The notes below the pieces were generated by a model. That model had not been told where the DNA came from, made no database searches, and worked only from the letters and a program-made list of their open reading frames with translations. A stretch of 64,000 bases of DNA from Acetobacterium woodii (GTDB lineage: Bacteria; Bacillota; Clostridia; Eubacteriales; Eubacteriaceae). Location: positions 1-64,000 of the forward strand of contig JACQZP010000036.1 of NCBI GenBank assembly GCA_016213825.1, given 5' to 3'. This document shows, in pieces, positions 7,993-16,342 of the stretch. The first letter of the stretch is position 1; each line of letters begins with the position of its first letter. Position numbers and translations under genes: made by a program.

Positions 7993-8838
7993 TCAGGTTT
8001 TGTTCAGGCCGACGGCATCTCGGGATTTGGAGAGGGCATCATAGAAGACGGATTCGTTTTTCATGAATGCGCTCAGGTAGAGGATGTCGATGATGGTGAG
8101 CTGGACGATGCGGGAAGCCATGGCTTCGGAATGGTATTTTTTATCATTGGTGGAGCTGGATAAAAAGACATCAGCCTTTTGCGCCAGCGATGAATTATCA
8201 AAACTGGATAAGGCAATGATCTTAGCCTGATTCTTTTTGGCGATGGCGACGGTGCTTAATACCTCCAGACTTTCACCGGTATGGGAGACCGCAAACAGAA
8301 CGTCGTCGGCGGTGGCGTGGGAAGCGATGATATTCATAAAATGCGGATCCGGGTAGCTGCAGACATTGAGACCGATTTTACCGAATTTGTGCATGGCATC
8401 CATGGAAATAGAGGCCGAGGCGCCGACGCCAAAAAACAGAATCCGTTTGGCCGTCAGCAGCAGCTTCAGCGCTTCTTCGATGACCTCATCTTTAAGCGAA
8501 TGTTCCAGATCGTTAATGGCAGTGCTGGTATGGCCGATGACCTTTTTCTTAATGGTATTGATGTCATCATCCCCGAGAATCTCCTCAATAATGCTTTCCG
8601 AAGGCGTGTCTGAAAACTCCTTGGCCAGATTAATCCGAAAAATCTGGTAGGAACTGTAGTCCAGTTTTTTTAACAGCCTCATCACCGTGGTTTCACTGGT
8701 GTGGCATTTTTTTGCCAGTTCGGTGATGGACAGCAGCGATACCGTATCGGGATGGTCTAAGATGTAATTGGCAATCACCTTTTGAGTGCTTGAGAACAAG
8801 TTGTACTTGGTTCGTATTTCAGTTAGCAATGAAGTCAA
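7993..8838 (-). CDS. RpiR/MurR-family transcriptional regulator
   Basis: A 281-residue regulator with an N-terminal helix-turn-helix (STQKVIANYILDHPDTVSLLSITELAKKCHTSETTVMRLLKKL) and a C-terminal SIS sugar-phosphate-binding domain (KRILFFGVGASASISMDAMHKFGKIG... FAVSHTGESLEVL). It should sense a phosphorylated sugar and control the divergent dehydrogenase-kinase operon. The start is placed at TTG 8838, which has GGAGG 8 nt upstream. The longer ATG at 8871 overlaps the -10 element of its own promoter, so it should not be translated. Confidence 0.9.
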   Translation of the reverse strand: MTSLLTEIRTKYNLFSSTQKVIANYILDHPDTVSLLSITELAKKCHTSETTVMRLLKKLDYSSYQIFRINLAKEFSDTPSESIIEEILGDDDINTIKKKVIGHTSTAINDLEHSLKDEVIEEALKLLLTAKRILFFGVGASASISMDAMHKFGKIGLNVCSYPDPHFMNIIASHATADDVLFAVSHTGESLEVLSTVAIAKKNQAKIIALSSFDNSSLAQKADVFLSSSTNDKKYHSEAMASRIVQLTIIDILYLSAFMKNESVFYDALSKSRDAVGLNKT

Positions 8839-8869
8839 TGAAATGGCCTCCGATCTATTTTCTAAGAAC

Positions 8870-8898
8870 ATTATACGTTAAAAAAACGGGTTTGACAA
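8870..8898 (-). promoter_or_regulatory. rpiR-type regulator promoter
   Basis: Minus-strand TTGTCA (8893-8898), 17-bp spacer, TATAAT (8870-8875). The -10 merges with the first in-frame ATG of the regulator and so supports the downstream TTG start. Confidence 0.7.
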
Positions 8899-8917
8899 TT
8901 GCGGGAAGCTTAAAAAG

Positions 8918-8969
8918 GTTAATAATTAACGCAAAGAGTATTGACAGCGTTTGTTTATGGTGGTAGAAT
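8918..8969 (+). promoter_or_regulatory. dehydrogenase-kinase operon promoter with palindromic operator candidate
   Basis: TTGACA (8941-8946), 17-bp spacer, TAGAAT (8964-8969). A GTTAAT-A-ATTAAC palindrome at 8918-8930 lies between this promoter and the divergent one and is a candidate RpiR-family operator. Confidence 0.65.
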
Positions 8970-9140
8970 GAGTTCGAATTCAACGGTCATGAGACAACTA
9001 CAGTAAATTTCAAACGGATCGGTGATTTAAGAAACAGATAATCAAGATGCTTATATTTTTTTAGGCAAAAAGAAAAGGGTTACATAGCGATCGTTTAACC
9101 ATTTTCAATTCACACCAAACGTTTCACGAAGGAGGAAATA

Positions 9141-10193
9141 ATGAAAGCGGTATTGATGTATAAACCAGGCGATTTGCGCGTCGAAGAGGTGCCACAGCCA
9201 ATTGTTCAGGCCGATGAGGTAATGGTGAAGGTTCGGGCCGTTGGTCTCTGCGGTTCCGATATTCCCCGGGCTCTGACCTATGGCGCCCATGTTTCACCAA
9301 TTATCATTGGTCACGAATTTTCAGGTGAAATCACTGAGCTGGGTGCAGATATCAAAAACTTCAAGGTTGGTGACCGGGTGGTGGTTCCGCCACTGATTCC
9401 CTGTTTTGAATGCGAGTGGTGTCAAAAAGGTATTTACTCACTCTGCGAACATTACGACTATTATGGTTCCCGCCGCAACGGTGCCCTGGCCGAATATGTG
9501 GCAGTTAAAGAAGGCAATCTGCTGAAGGTGCCGGACAATGTATCCTACGAAGATGCGGCAACCCTCGATCCCTGCGCCAATGCGTATCATGGACTGGCTC
9601 GAGCCAATTTCCAGCCGGGTGATTCGGTTTGTGTGGTGGGCACCGGACCCATCGGTTTATTTGCTGCCCAATATGCCAAACTGACCGGAGCATCCCAGGT
9701 GATTGCGGTGGATGTCTGGGATGAAAAGCTGGAAATTGCTAAAAAAGTCGGTGCCGACGTGATTATCAATTCCTTAAAAGAAGACGCCGTCGAGGCGGTT
9801 AAAAAAGCTACCAACGGCAAAGGGGCCAACATTGTCATTGATTTTTCCGGGGTACCGGCAGCTCAAAAACAATGTATTTTAATGGCCAGCAAGATGGGCC
9901 GGGTGGTTTACCTGGGGATCTCCCATAAAGGCCTGGATCTCAGTGAAAAAGAACTGGATACCCTAATGCGAAGCCAATTAAGCCTGATCGGTTCCTGGAA
10001 TTCGTTTACCAAACCATATCCCGGTGAAGACTGGACTGAATCCTTAAAGATGTTTGCCGAAAAAGGCATGACAGCCAAAGACATTATCAGCCATCGTTTA
10101 CTGCTCGATGAAGTGCCCAACGTTTTTGCCGAAATAGCCAAAGGTGGTTATTTCTACAATAAAATAATGTTTTATCCATGGGGGGAAAATTAA
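9141..10193 (+). CDS. zinc-dependent medium-chain polyol/sugar-phosphate dehydrogenase
   Basis: A 350-residue medium-chain dehydrogenase. Catalytic zinc ligands are C37 and H58-E59 (GHEFSGE); the structural zinc site is C88, C91, C94 and C102. The Rossmann loop is VGTGPIG near 167. The sequence is most like galactitol-1-phosphate or arabitol-phosphate dehydrogenases in this superfamily. It probably oxidises a polyol phosphate to the keto sugar phosphate, but the substrate is not proven. GGAGG precedes ATG 9141. Its stop overlaps the kinase start by one base, so the two are co-translated. Confidence 0.85.
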   Translation: MKAVLMYKPGDLRVEEVPQPIVQADEVMVKVRAVGLCGSDIPRALTYGAHVSPIIIGHEFSGEITELGADIKNFKVGDRVVVPPLIPCFECEWCQKGIYSLCEHYDYYGSRRNGALAEYVAVKEGNLLKVPDNVSYEDAATLDPCANAYHGLARANFQPGDSVCVVGTGPIGLFAAQYAKLTGASQVIAVDVWDEKLEIAKKVGADVIINSLKEDAVEAVKKATNGKGANIVIDFSGVPAAQKQCILMASKMGRVVYLGISHKGLDLSEKELDTLMRSQLSLIGSWNSFTKPYPGEDWTESLKMFAEKGMTAKDIISHRLLLDEVPNVFAEIAKGGYFYNKIMFYPWGEN

Positions 10194-11698
10194 TGAACAT
10201 TGAAAAGTATTTTATGGGTGTTGACACCGGAACGCAAAGTGTCAGAGTTGTTGTGACGGATATCAAAGGGACGGTTGTTGCTGGTGATGAGCGGGTTTAC
10301 GAAACCTTTTATCCCCAAGCTGGCTGGGCCGAGCAAAAACCAGCCGACTGGTGGAGCTGTTTTAACGAAGCGGTAAAAAATGTTATGTCTTCTTTATCAA
10401 AAGAAATACGACACAATATCCAGGCGGTCAGCGTTTGTTCAACGTCATCAACGGTTATTCCGGTTGATGAAAAGGGTAATCCTTTAGCCGATGCCATTAT
10501 GTGGATGGACACCCGGGCGAAAAAAGAAATGAAAGTGATCAATGACACCAAGCATCCCATTTTAGAATACAGCGGCGGCGAAGACTCGGTTGAATGGATG
10601 ATCCCCAAAGTATTATGGATCAAAAACAATACCAAAGATGTATATAATAAGAGCTATAAAATTATTGAACAATTGGACTGGATGAACTATCAGCTATGCG
10701 GCGTTTACGCCACCTCCATCTGTAACTCCACCTGTAAATGGAATTACGTTGAGTGCGAAGGCGGTTGGAACGGCGAATTCTTCAAACAAGTCGGTTTGGA
10801 AGACTATGAAGACAAACTGGTGCTGGATGTTAAACATGTGGGCGAATTTATTGGCACCATTAATCGCGAATTTGCCGATCAGTATGATATCAACCCGGAA
10901 ATGAAGGTCGTTCAGGGCGGGATTGACGCTCATATCGGAATGTTGGGACTGGGCGTTGCCAAAGAAGGCAAACTGGCCATGATCATGGGCACCAGCTTTG
11001 TCCAGCTGGCCTTCTCGGAAAAGAAACTCAATCTGAACGGGATCTGGGGTCCTTACAACAACGCCATCGTCCCCGACCAATGGTTACTGGAAGGCGGACA
11101 GATTTCAGCCGGTTCGATCATCAAATGGTTCATGCGGGAATTTGAGATGAGCGCCCACGAAAACCCGTATGCGTATATGAATGAACGGGTCGCCAAAATC
11201 CCCGCCGGTTCCGAAGGTCTGGTTGCTCTTGATTTCTTCCAGGGAAACCGAACCCCCTACAAAGATGCCAATGCCAAAGGGATGATTTACGGCTTAACCC
11301 TGAGCCATACCAAAGCCCATATTTATCGGGCCTTGCTGGAATCAGTAGCCCTTGGCACAAAAAACATCATTGATAACTTTGAAGCCCAGGGCTGTGCCAT
11401 CAACATCATTGTTGGCTGCGGCGGGGTGACCAAGGATGCTACCTGGATGCAGATCATTGCGGATGTCACCGGCAAACCCATTGTGGTTACTGAAGATGCC
11501 AGCGCCAGCGTCCTGGGCTGTGCCATTGTGGCCGCCGTTGGTTCGGGAGCCTATGATAATTTTGAGGATGCCACCAACGGCATGGTCAAAGAAGCCTATT
11601 CGGTTCAACCCAACAAAGACCTCTATGCAACCTATCAGGATGTATTTAATACCTATACCGAAATCTATGAAAATCTAAAAGACACCATGGCCAAATAA
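10193..11698 (+). CDS. FGGY-family carbohydrate kinase
   Basis: A 501-residue kinase with the FGGY two-domain layout. The N-terminal domain starts with the phosphate-1 loop GVDTGTQSVR, and AIMWMDTRA follows near 105. The C-terminal ATP domain shows GTSFVQLAF near 265, GCGGVTKDATWMQIIADVTGKP near 410 and the ASASVLGCAIVA motif. Family substrates are pentuloses, pentitols, erythritol or glycerol; no closer call is possible here. ATG 10193 overlaps the dehydrogenase stop (TAATG) and has GGGGG upstream, so it is preferred to the ATG at 10178. Confidence 0.85.
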   Translation: MNIEKYFMGVDTGTQSVRVVVTDIKGTVVAGDERVYETFYPQAGWAEQKPADWWSCFNEAVKNVMSSLSKEIRHNIQAVSVCSTSSTVIPVDEKGNPLADAIMWMDTRAKKEMKVINDTKHPILEYSGGEDSVEWMIPKVLWIKNNTKDVYNKSYKIIEQLDWMNYQLCGVYATSICNSTCKWNYVECEGGWNGEFFKQVGLEDYEDKLVLDVKHVGEFIGTINREFADQYDINPEMKVVQGGIDAHIGMLGLGVAKEGKLAMIMGTSFVQLAFSEKKLNLNGIWGPYNNAIVPDQWLLEGGQISAGSIIKWFMREFEMSAHENPYAYMNERVAKIPAGSEGLVALDFFQGNRTPYKDANAKGMIYGLTLSHTKAHIYRALLESVALGTKNIIDNFEAQGCAINIIVGCGGVTKDATWMQIIADVTGKPIVVTEDASASVLGCAIVAAVGSGAYDNFEDATNGMVKEAYSVQPNKDLYATYQDVFNTYTEIYENLKDTMAK

Positions 11699-11735
11699 CA
11701 CACCATTGATTTAAAATAGGTGATTTAGGAAAGTA

Positions 11736-11850
11736 CGATGAGCTTTGCTGCCAGTTTGCATCAAACAACTTTTACACTGTACGTCGGACAGTCTGCCGAC
11801 TGTTCGCCTACATGTTACAAAATTGGTTATGAAAACTGGTATCAAAGCAA
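11736..11850 (+). repeat. 115-nt palindromic repeat, copy 2
   Basis: Same element as 7842-7956, same orientation, same length. The outer arms GCTTTGCTGCCAG.. and ..CTGGTATCAAAGC still pair, though their sequence has changed; two T-A pairs of copy 1 are C-G pairs here. Internal hairpins are CTGT..ACAG and ACAGTC-TGCC-GACTGT. It lies between the kinase stop and deoC, ending 64 nt before the deoC start. Confidence 0.8.
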
Positions 11851-11914
11851 TAATTGTTCGCGCCATTAAAATCAGAAATAGACCTATTGATTTACGAAAA
11901 TTAGGAGAAAGAAA

Positions 11915-12580
11915 ATGACAAACAAGGAAATTTTAAGCCATATTGACCACACGCTGCTTAAACAATTTGCCACCTGGGAAGAGATCAAAGTGATCTGCGA
12001 TGATGCCATTGCCTATGAAACGGCATCGGTGTGTATTCCGCCTTCCTATGTCAAACAAATCAAAGAAACCTATGGGGAGAAGCTGAATATCTGCACCGTA
12101 ATCGGTTTTCCTTTGGGCTATAATACTACGGCGACCAAGGTTTTTGAAGCAGTTGATGCCGTTAAAAACGGCGCATCAGAAATCGATATGGTCATCAATA
12201 TCACCGCCCTGAAGAATAAAGACTATGAACTGGTTCAGAATGAAATTGCCGATATTAAAAAAGCCATCGGCGACAAGATCCTCAAGGTGATTGTCGAAAC
12301 CTGCTTCTTAACCGAAGATGAAAAGGTCAAGGTCTGTGAGCTGGTGACCAATGCCAAGGCCGACTACATCAAAACCTCTACCGGTTTTGGAACCGCCGGG
12401 GCAACCATTGAAGATATTCGCTTATTCAAAGCTAATATCGGTCCAGATGTAAAAATGAAGGCCGCCGGCGGCGTGAAATCCGTGGATGACCTGATTGCTT
12501 TTATTAATGAAGGCTGTGATCGCATTGGCACCAGCTCTGCCGTTAAAATGTTACAAGGCGAAGCCGTCAATGGGTATTAA
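11915..12580 (+). CDS. deoC: deoxyribose-phosphate aldolase
   Basis: A 221-residue class I aldolase that splits 2-deoxyribose 5-phosphate into glyceraldehyde 3-phosphate and acetaldehyde. The Schiff-base lysine is K153 in YIKTSTGFG. The SEIDMVIN segment (89-95) and the second lysine in VKMKAAGGVKS are conserved. Its place behind the kinase suggests that the locus yields a phosphorylated deoxy- or keto-sugar for retro-aldol cleavage. Alternatively, deoC family members in such loci can cleave other sugar phosphates. AGGAG lies upstream of the start. Confidence 0.9.
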   Translation: MTNKEILSHIDHTLLKQFATWEEIKVICDDAIAYETASVCIPPSYVKQIKETYGEKLNICTVIGFPLGYNTTATKVFEAVDAVKNGASEIDMVINITALKNKDYELVQNEIADIKKAIGDKILKVIVETCFLTEDEKVKVCELVTNAKADYIKTSTGFGTAGATIEDIRLFKANIGPDVKMKAAGGVKSVDDLIAFINEGCDRIGTSSAVKMLQGEAVNGY

Positions 12581-12663
12581 AGCGCCAATTCTCTGCCTGT
12601 TTGATTAAAAAGTTTGCAAGTCTTTTTGATTAAATAAAAAAACAGCAAAATAAACCCAACACA

Positions 12664-12698
12664 AAAAGCATCCAGACTAAGCGTTTGGATGCTTTTTG
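12664..12698. terminator. bidirectional intrinsic terminator
   Basis: AAAAAGCATCCA and TGGATGCTTTTT form a near-perfect stem between deoC (plus) and the ABC-2 operon (minus). Confidence 0.9.
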
Positions 12699-12731
12699 AT
12701 TGGCTAAATACCAGGGAATGAAATTTTGATT

Positions 12732-13529
12732 CTAGGTGCTCAGATCCCGGCGGTTAAAAGCCACAAAGGTCAGGGCAAAAAAGACGAAGGAGACAATCAA
12801 CAAAATTACTGCCGAAGTGAATGAAAGATGATCGTTGATCATCAGGGCGGCGCCTTCAAAGTATTTAAACGGTGTAAGAATTTTGAGAAAGGCTATCTTA
12901 TCATATAGATCGACCGCCACTGACAAGATGAAAAATCCCATTACCAAACCGGCCGCCGTTGAAGTAGCCATTTTAGTGTTTTTTAAAACAGCGCCAAACA
13001 GGGCACCCAAAGCTAGAAAGAACAGTTGCAGAATAAAAAGCGCCAGCATGGTCAGTGAAACCTTGTCGACCAAACCATCACCATGGTTGTGCTGGGAAAT
13101 GAAAAAGACCGAAGCGCCAAAGGTGACCATGTTAAAGATCAGAATGTTGATAACGCCAGCTAACAGCTTGGGGCTGATCACCTGAAACCGCCGAACCGGT
13201 CGGGTATAAATAAAATCGGCACAGTGATCCCGTTCCTCTTTGGATACCACCACCGCTCCAAACATCACCGCGTGAACAGCCGCCAGCAGCATGAAATAGA
13301 GAAAGAACACCGAATAAAAACCGGCGACCTTGGAAATATCCACTGAACCCATACCAAAAATAATCATGATTTCTTTGGGAAAGGCAGCAAACAGGGCGTT
13401 CATATCCACCTGGGAATCGGCAAAGCCCTGATATTTGGTCATCCCGGCAAAGATAATGAAAACCTGAGCACAGCACCAGATGAGCAATGACTTGATATTT
13501 GCTTTCATTTCTTTTTTAAACACATTCAT
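12732..13529 (-). CDS. ABC-2 type transporter permease (second)
   Basis: A 265-residue membrane protein with six hydrophobic segments. It begins MNVFKKEMKANIKSLLIWC, the amphipathic start typical of ABC-2 permeases. A conserved cytoplasmic motif VVSKEERDHCADFIYTRPVRR near residue 100 matches the EEx-KTADFL loop of its neighbour. ATG 13529 is chosen because GGAGG lies 8 nt upstream; a GTG at 13538 overlaps that site. It is the last gene of a three-gene exporter operon. The substrate is unknown. Confidence 0.85.
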   Translation of the reverse strand: MNVFKKEMKANIKSLLIWCCAQVFIIFAGMTKYQGFADSQVDMNALFAAFPKEIMIIFGMGSVDISKVAGFYSVFFLYFMLLAAVHAVMFGAVVVSKEERDHCADFIYTRPVRRFQVISPKLLAGVINILIFNMVTFGASVFFISQHNHGDGLVDKVSLTMLALFILQLFFLALGALFGAVLKNTKMATSTAAGLVMGFFILSVAVDLYDKIAFLKILTPFKYFEGAALMINDHLSFTSAVILLIVSFVFFALTFVAFNRRDLST

Positions 13530-13613
13530 AGGTCGCACCTCCTTTTGTCTAAATGAGCTGGTTTTGTTTAATTACAAGCGATTAATCAAATTTTCTAATG
13601 CTACAATTACCGG

Positions 13614-14411
13614 TCAGATCGATGGCAGATCTTTTCTTGCAAAAAGCTTAAATGTTAAAAAGATGAACATCCCGACCAGCACAAACCACAACAGAAAATT
13701 AAGAGAATCATAGTTCATTTTTTTTGAAATTTCAGAAAGATTAAAATAATCAAAAGGAGAGATGAGCCCCAACTTTTCATCTTTTAATGTTTCATTGAGC
13801 AGATGAATAATATAAAAAATAAAGACAACGCCCATACTGATGGGCAGCACGGTACGGATCCGTCTTAAAAAAACCGAAACGAACAGACCCAGACTGGCAA
13901 AAAAAATCTGGATAAACAGTAAACTCAGCGTAAACAGAGCAAACAGCTCAACATCATAGGCATCGGTACTGAGCAGGGTTACGATGATCAGCGCAGCGGT
14001 AAAAACAAAGGCATTGGTAATCAGAATTTGAACCAGAACCGCCAGGATTTTCATGGAAACAACGCGATTTCGGCTGACCGGTTTGACAAAGAGAAAGTCC
14101 GCCGTTTTTTCCCTTACTTCAGAAGAAATAATTGCAACCCCCATATTCATTGCCTGAATGGCACCAGCCAGCAAAACATACATCAAGGTAAACTGGTAAA
14201 AGCTTAAAATACTGGAAAGTTCCAGATCAGCGATCCCAAAGGCCTGTTGGAATTCAATCGGAAAGCTTTTAAACACTTTCTGAAAGTCCTCCAGCTGATT
14301 GGAAATGGATGGATAAAGCAGCATAAAGAAGCATAAGACGCCAACCAGCGAAAGACACCAGATAATCAGCGATTTTCTGCCCATGCGCAGTTCCTGCTTT
14401 AGAATGTTCAT
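13614..14411 (-). CDS. ABC-2 type transporter permease (first)
   Basis: A 265-residue, six-helix permease that is a divergent paralogue of the next gene. The N-terminus is MNILKQELRMGRKSLIIWC and the cytoplasmic loop is ISSEVREKTADFLFVKPVSRNRVV. Two different permeases plus one ATPase suggest a heterodimeric channel. Its start follows the ATPase stop by 2 nt, with GGAGG upstream, so expression should be coupled. Confidence 0.85.
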   Translation of the reverse strand: MNILKQELRMGRKSLIIWCLSLVGVLCFFMLLYPSISNQLEDFQKVFKSFPIEFQQAFGIADLELSSILSFYQFTLMYVLLAGAIQAMNMGVAIISSEVREKTADFLFVKPVSRNRVVSMKILAVLVQILITNAFVFTAALIIVTLLSTDAYDVELFALFTLSLLFIQIFFASLGLFVSVFLRRIRTVLPISMGVVFIFYIIHLLNETLKDEKLGLISPFDYFNLSEISKKMNYDSLNFLLWFVLVGMFIFLTFKLFARKDLPSI

Positions 14412-14413
14412 GG

Positions 14414-15298
14414 CTAGTCCTCCTTCTGGTAATAATGCATGAAGATCTCCTCAAGACTTGGTTCTTCAACCAGCATATTTAATAGGGATTGGCCCTGAAG
14501 TCGCTCAACAATACGATTAATATCCCCTTTAAACAGAAAATGCAAGGTGTTTTTGTCCAGTGTCAAATTGGTGACGCCTTCCAGATTAAAGTGATGGACA
14601 TCGATGACTCCCTTATATTCAAGGGTGAATTTTTTATAATTATGTTTTTGCATATCCCGGATATTTTCGACTCTGACAATGGTGCCGTCTTTGATAATGG
14701 CAACCCGGCCACACAGTTTTTGAACTTCAGAAAGGATGTGTGACGAGAACAAGATCGTCGCGCCTTTTTCATTTTCTTCCCGGATCAGATCAAAAAACTT
14801 CTGCTGCATCAGCGGATCCAGACCGCCGGTGGGTTCATCCAGAATGATCAGTTTGGGTTCATGAAGCAAGCCTTGAATAATCCCGACCTTTTTTTTGTTT
14901 CCATAGGACAGGTCATCGATGCGCTTGTTTAAATCCAGATCCATAATTTCAGCGAGACTTTGAATGCGGCTGTAGTTCACATTGTCATAGAAGCTGGCCG
15001 AATAATTGAGAACCTCCCGCACCTTCATATGTTCATAATAAAATACTTCCGAAGGCAGGTACCCAATGTCCCGGCGAATTTCGCTGCCGTATTTAATGCA
15101 GTCTTTGCCAAAAATCGTGGCTGAACCGCTGGTGGGATGGATCAGGGACAACAAAGCTCGGATAGTGGTCGATTTACCGGCGCCGTTGGGACCGATAAAG
15201 CCAAAAATCTCCCCTTCTTCCACCGAAAAGGTTACATTTTCAATGCCGCGATGTTTGCCATAAAATTTTGTCAGCTGATTGATTTCAATCACATTCAT
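14414..15298 (-). CDS. ABC transporter ATP-binding protein (BcrA-like)
   Basis: A 294-residue ATPase. Walker A is GPNGAGKST, the signature is LSYGNKKKVGIIQGLL, and Walker B is LIILDEPTGGLDP. A C-terminal extension of about 80 residues ends in EEPSLEEIFMHYYQKED, as in BcrA/CcmA-type exporters of antibiotics or peptides. The signature is LSYGN rather than LSGGQ, a known variant in this subfamily. ATG 15298 has AAGGTGATC 6 nt upstream; a 10-codon longer frame lacks a site. It heads the exporter operon. Confidence 0.9.
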   Translation of the reverse strand: MNVIEINQLTKFYGKHRGIENVTFSVEEGEIFGFIGPNGAGKSTTIRALLSLIHPTSGSATIFGKDCIKYGSEIRRDIGYLPSEVFYYEHMKVREVLNYSASFYDNVNYSRIQSLAEIMDLDLNKRIDDLSYGNKKKVGIIQGLLHEPKLIILDEPTGGLDPLMQQKFFDLIREENEKGATILFSSHILSEVQKLCGRVAIIKDGTIVRVENIRDMQKHNYKKFTLEYKGVIDVHHFNLEGVTNLTLDKNTLHFLFKGDINRIVERLQGQSLLNMLVEEPSLEEIFMHYYQKED

Positions 15299-15563
15299 AA
15301 ATGGATCACCTTCTTTCAAGTAGTGCAAATACTGAGATTAATAAGTATATAACCATTTTACCCGGATGCCAATGAAATAAACAATCCAAGAAGTTTGACA
15401 GATTATATCGTAAATATTTCCAAGTGCGTTGATACTTATCAACTGATTTGGGGAATATAAACGAATATAGGGAATTGCTTCTGGCAGATAAAATGATTGT
15501 TGGCGTTGCTAAGAATAATGCAAGGGTTGCCTGAAAGATAAATTAAAAATGGAGGATTAATTA

Positions 15564-16238
15564 ATGAAAAAAGAGGAAGAAATGAGAGCGTTACTGTTGG
15601 ATACATTCAATAACCGCTATACCTGCAAGGGTTATGATCCCCAAAAAAAGGTCAGCGATGAAGATTTTAAGGTGATTATGGAAATCGCCCGGCTGTCCCC
15701 CAGTTCCATGGGACTGGAACCCTGGAAATTTGTGCTGCTCAATAACCGGGAGATCCGGGATAAAATTAAACCTTATTCCTGGGGCGCCGAAGTCAGTCTC
15801 GATGGAGCCAGTCATTTTGTACTGATTCTGGCACGGAAACCCGTCGATCTGCAACCGGATGCCGCCTATGTAGAATACATGATGAACGATGTCCAGCATT
15901 TTACCGATGACTTGAGGCTGGCCCGAAAAAATAAACTAAAGAGCTTTCAGGAAGATGACTTGCAAATCACCGGAAATGACCGGGCCTTCTTTGACTGGGC
16001 CTGTAAGCAGACCTACATTCCGCTGGCCAATATGCTGACGGCCGCCGCCATACTGGGGGTTGATTCCACCCCGATGGAAGGATTTAATACTCAAAAAGTG
16101 GAAGCGATTCTGATTGAAGAGGGAATTCTCGATCCGGTTCATTTTGGCTTATCCTGCATGATTGCCTTTGGCTATAAGAATCGCGACCATCGGCCCAAAA
16201 CAAGACGGAGCATGGCAGAAGTGCTGGAAGAGGTCTGA
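15564..16238 (+). CDS. NfsB-like nitroreductase family NAD(P)H oxidoreductase
   Basis: A 224-residue flavoprotein. Family features are the N-terminal RYTCKGYDPQKKVSDEDF region, RLSPSSMGLEPWKFVLL (FMN binding) near 42-58, and GVDSTPMEGFNTQKVEAIL near 160. The C-terminal GYKNRDHRPKTRRSMAEVLEEV matches NfsB/YfkO types. Enzymes of this kind reduce nitroaromatics and quinones with NAD(P)H. It is monocistronic, with GGAGG upstream and a terminator downstream. Confidence 0.88.
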   Translation: MKKEEEMRALLLDTFNNRYTCKGYDPQKKVSDEDFKVIMEIARLSPSSMGLEPWKFVLLNNREIRDKIKPYSWGAEVSLDGASHFVLILARKPVDLQPDAAYVEYMMNDVQHFTDDLRLARKNKLKSFQEDDLQITGNDRAFFDWACKQTYIPLANMLTAAAILGVDSTPMEGFNTQKVEAILIEEGILDPVHFGLSCMIAFGYKNRDHRPKTRRSMAEVLEEV

Positions 16239-16282
16239 TAAATTAAGTTTAAACACTTAAAAAAAAGCAATAAAAAAGCAAT

Positions 16283-16331
16283 AAAAAAGAGCCGATAAGA
16301 TCATTTACAATGACTTATGGCTCTTTTTTAT
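16283..16331. terminator. bidirectional intrinsic terminator
   Basis: AAAAAGAGCC-ATAAG pairs with CTTAT-GGCTCTTTTTT between the nitroreductase and the convergent BCCT gene. Confidence 0.85.
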
Positions 16332-16342
16332 TTTACTGCAAC

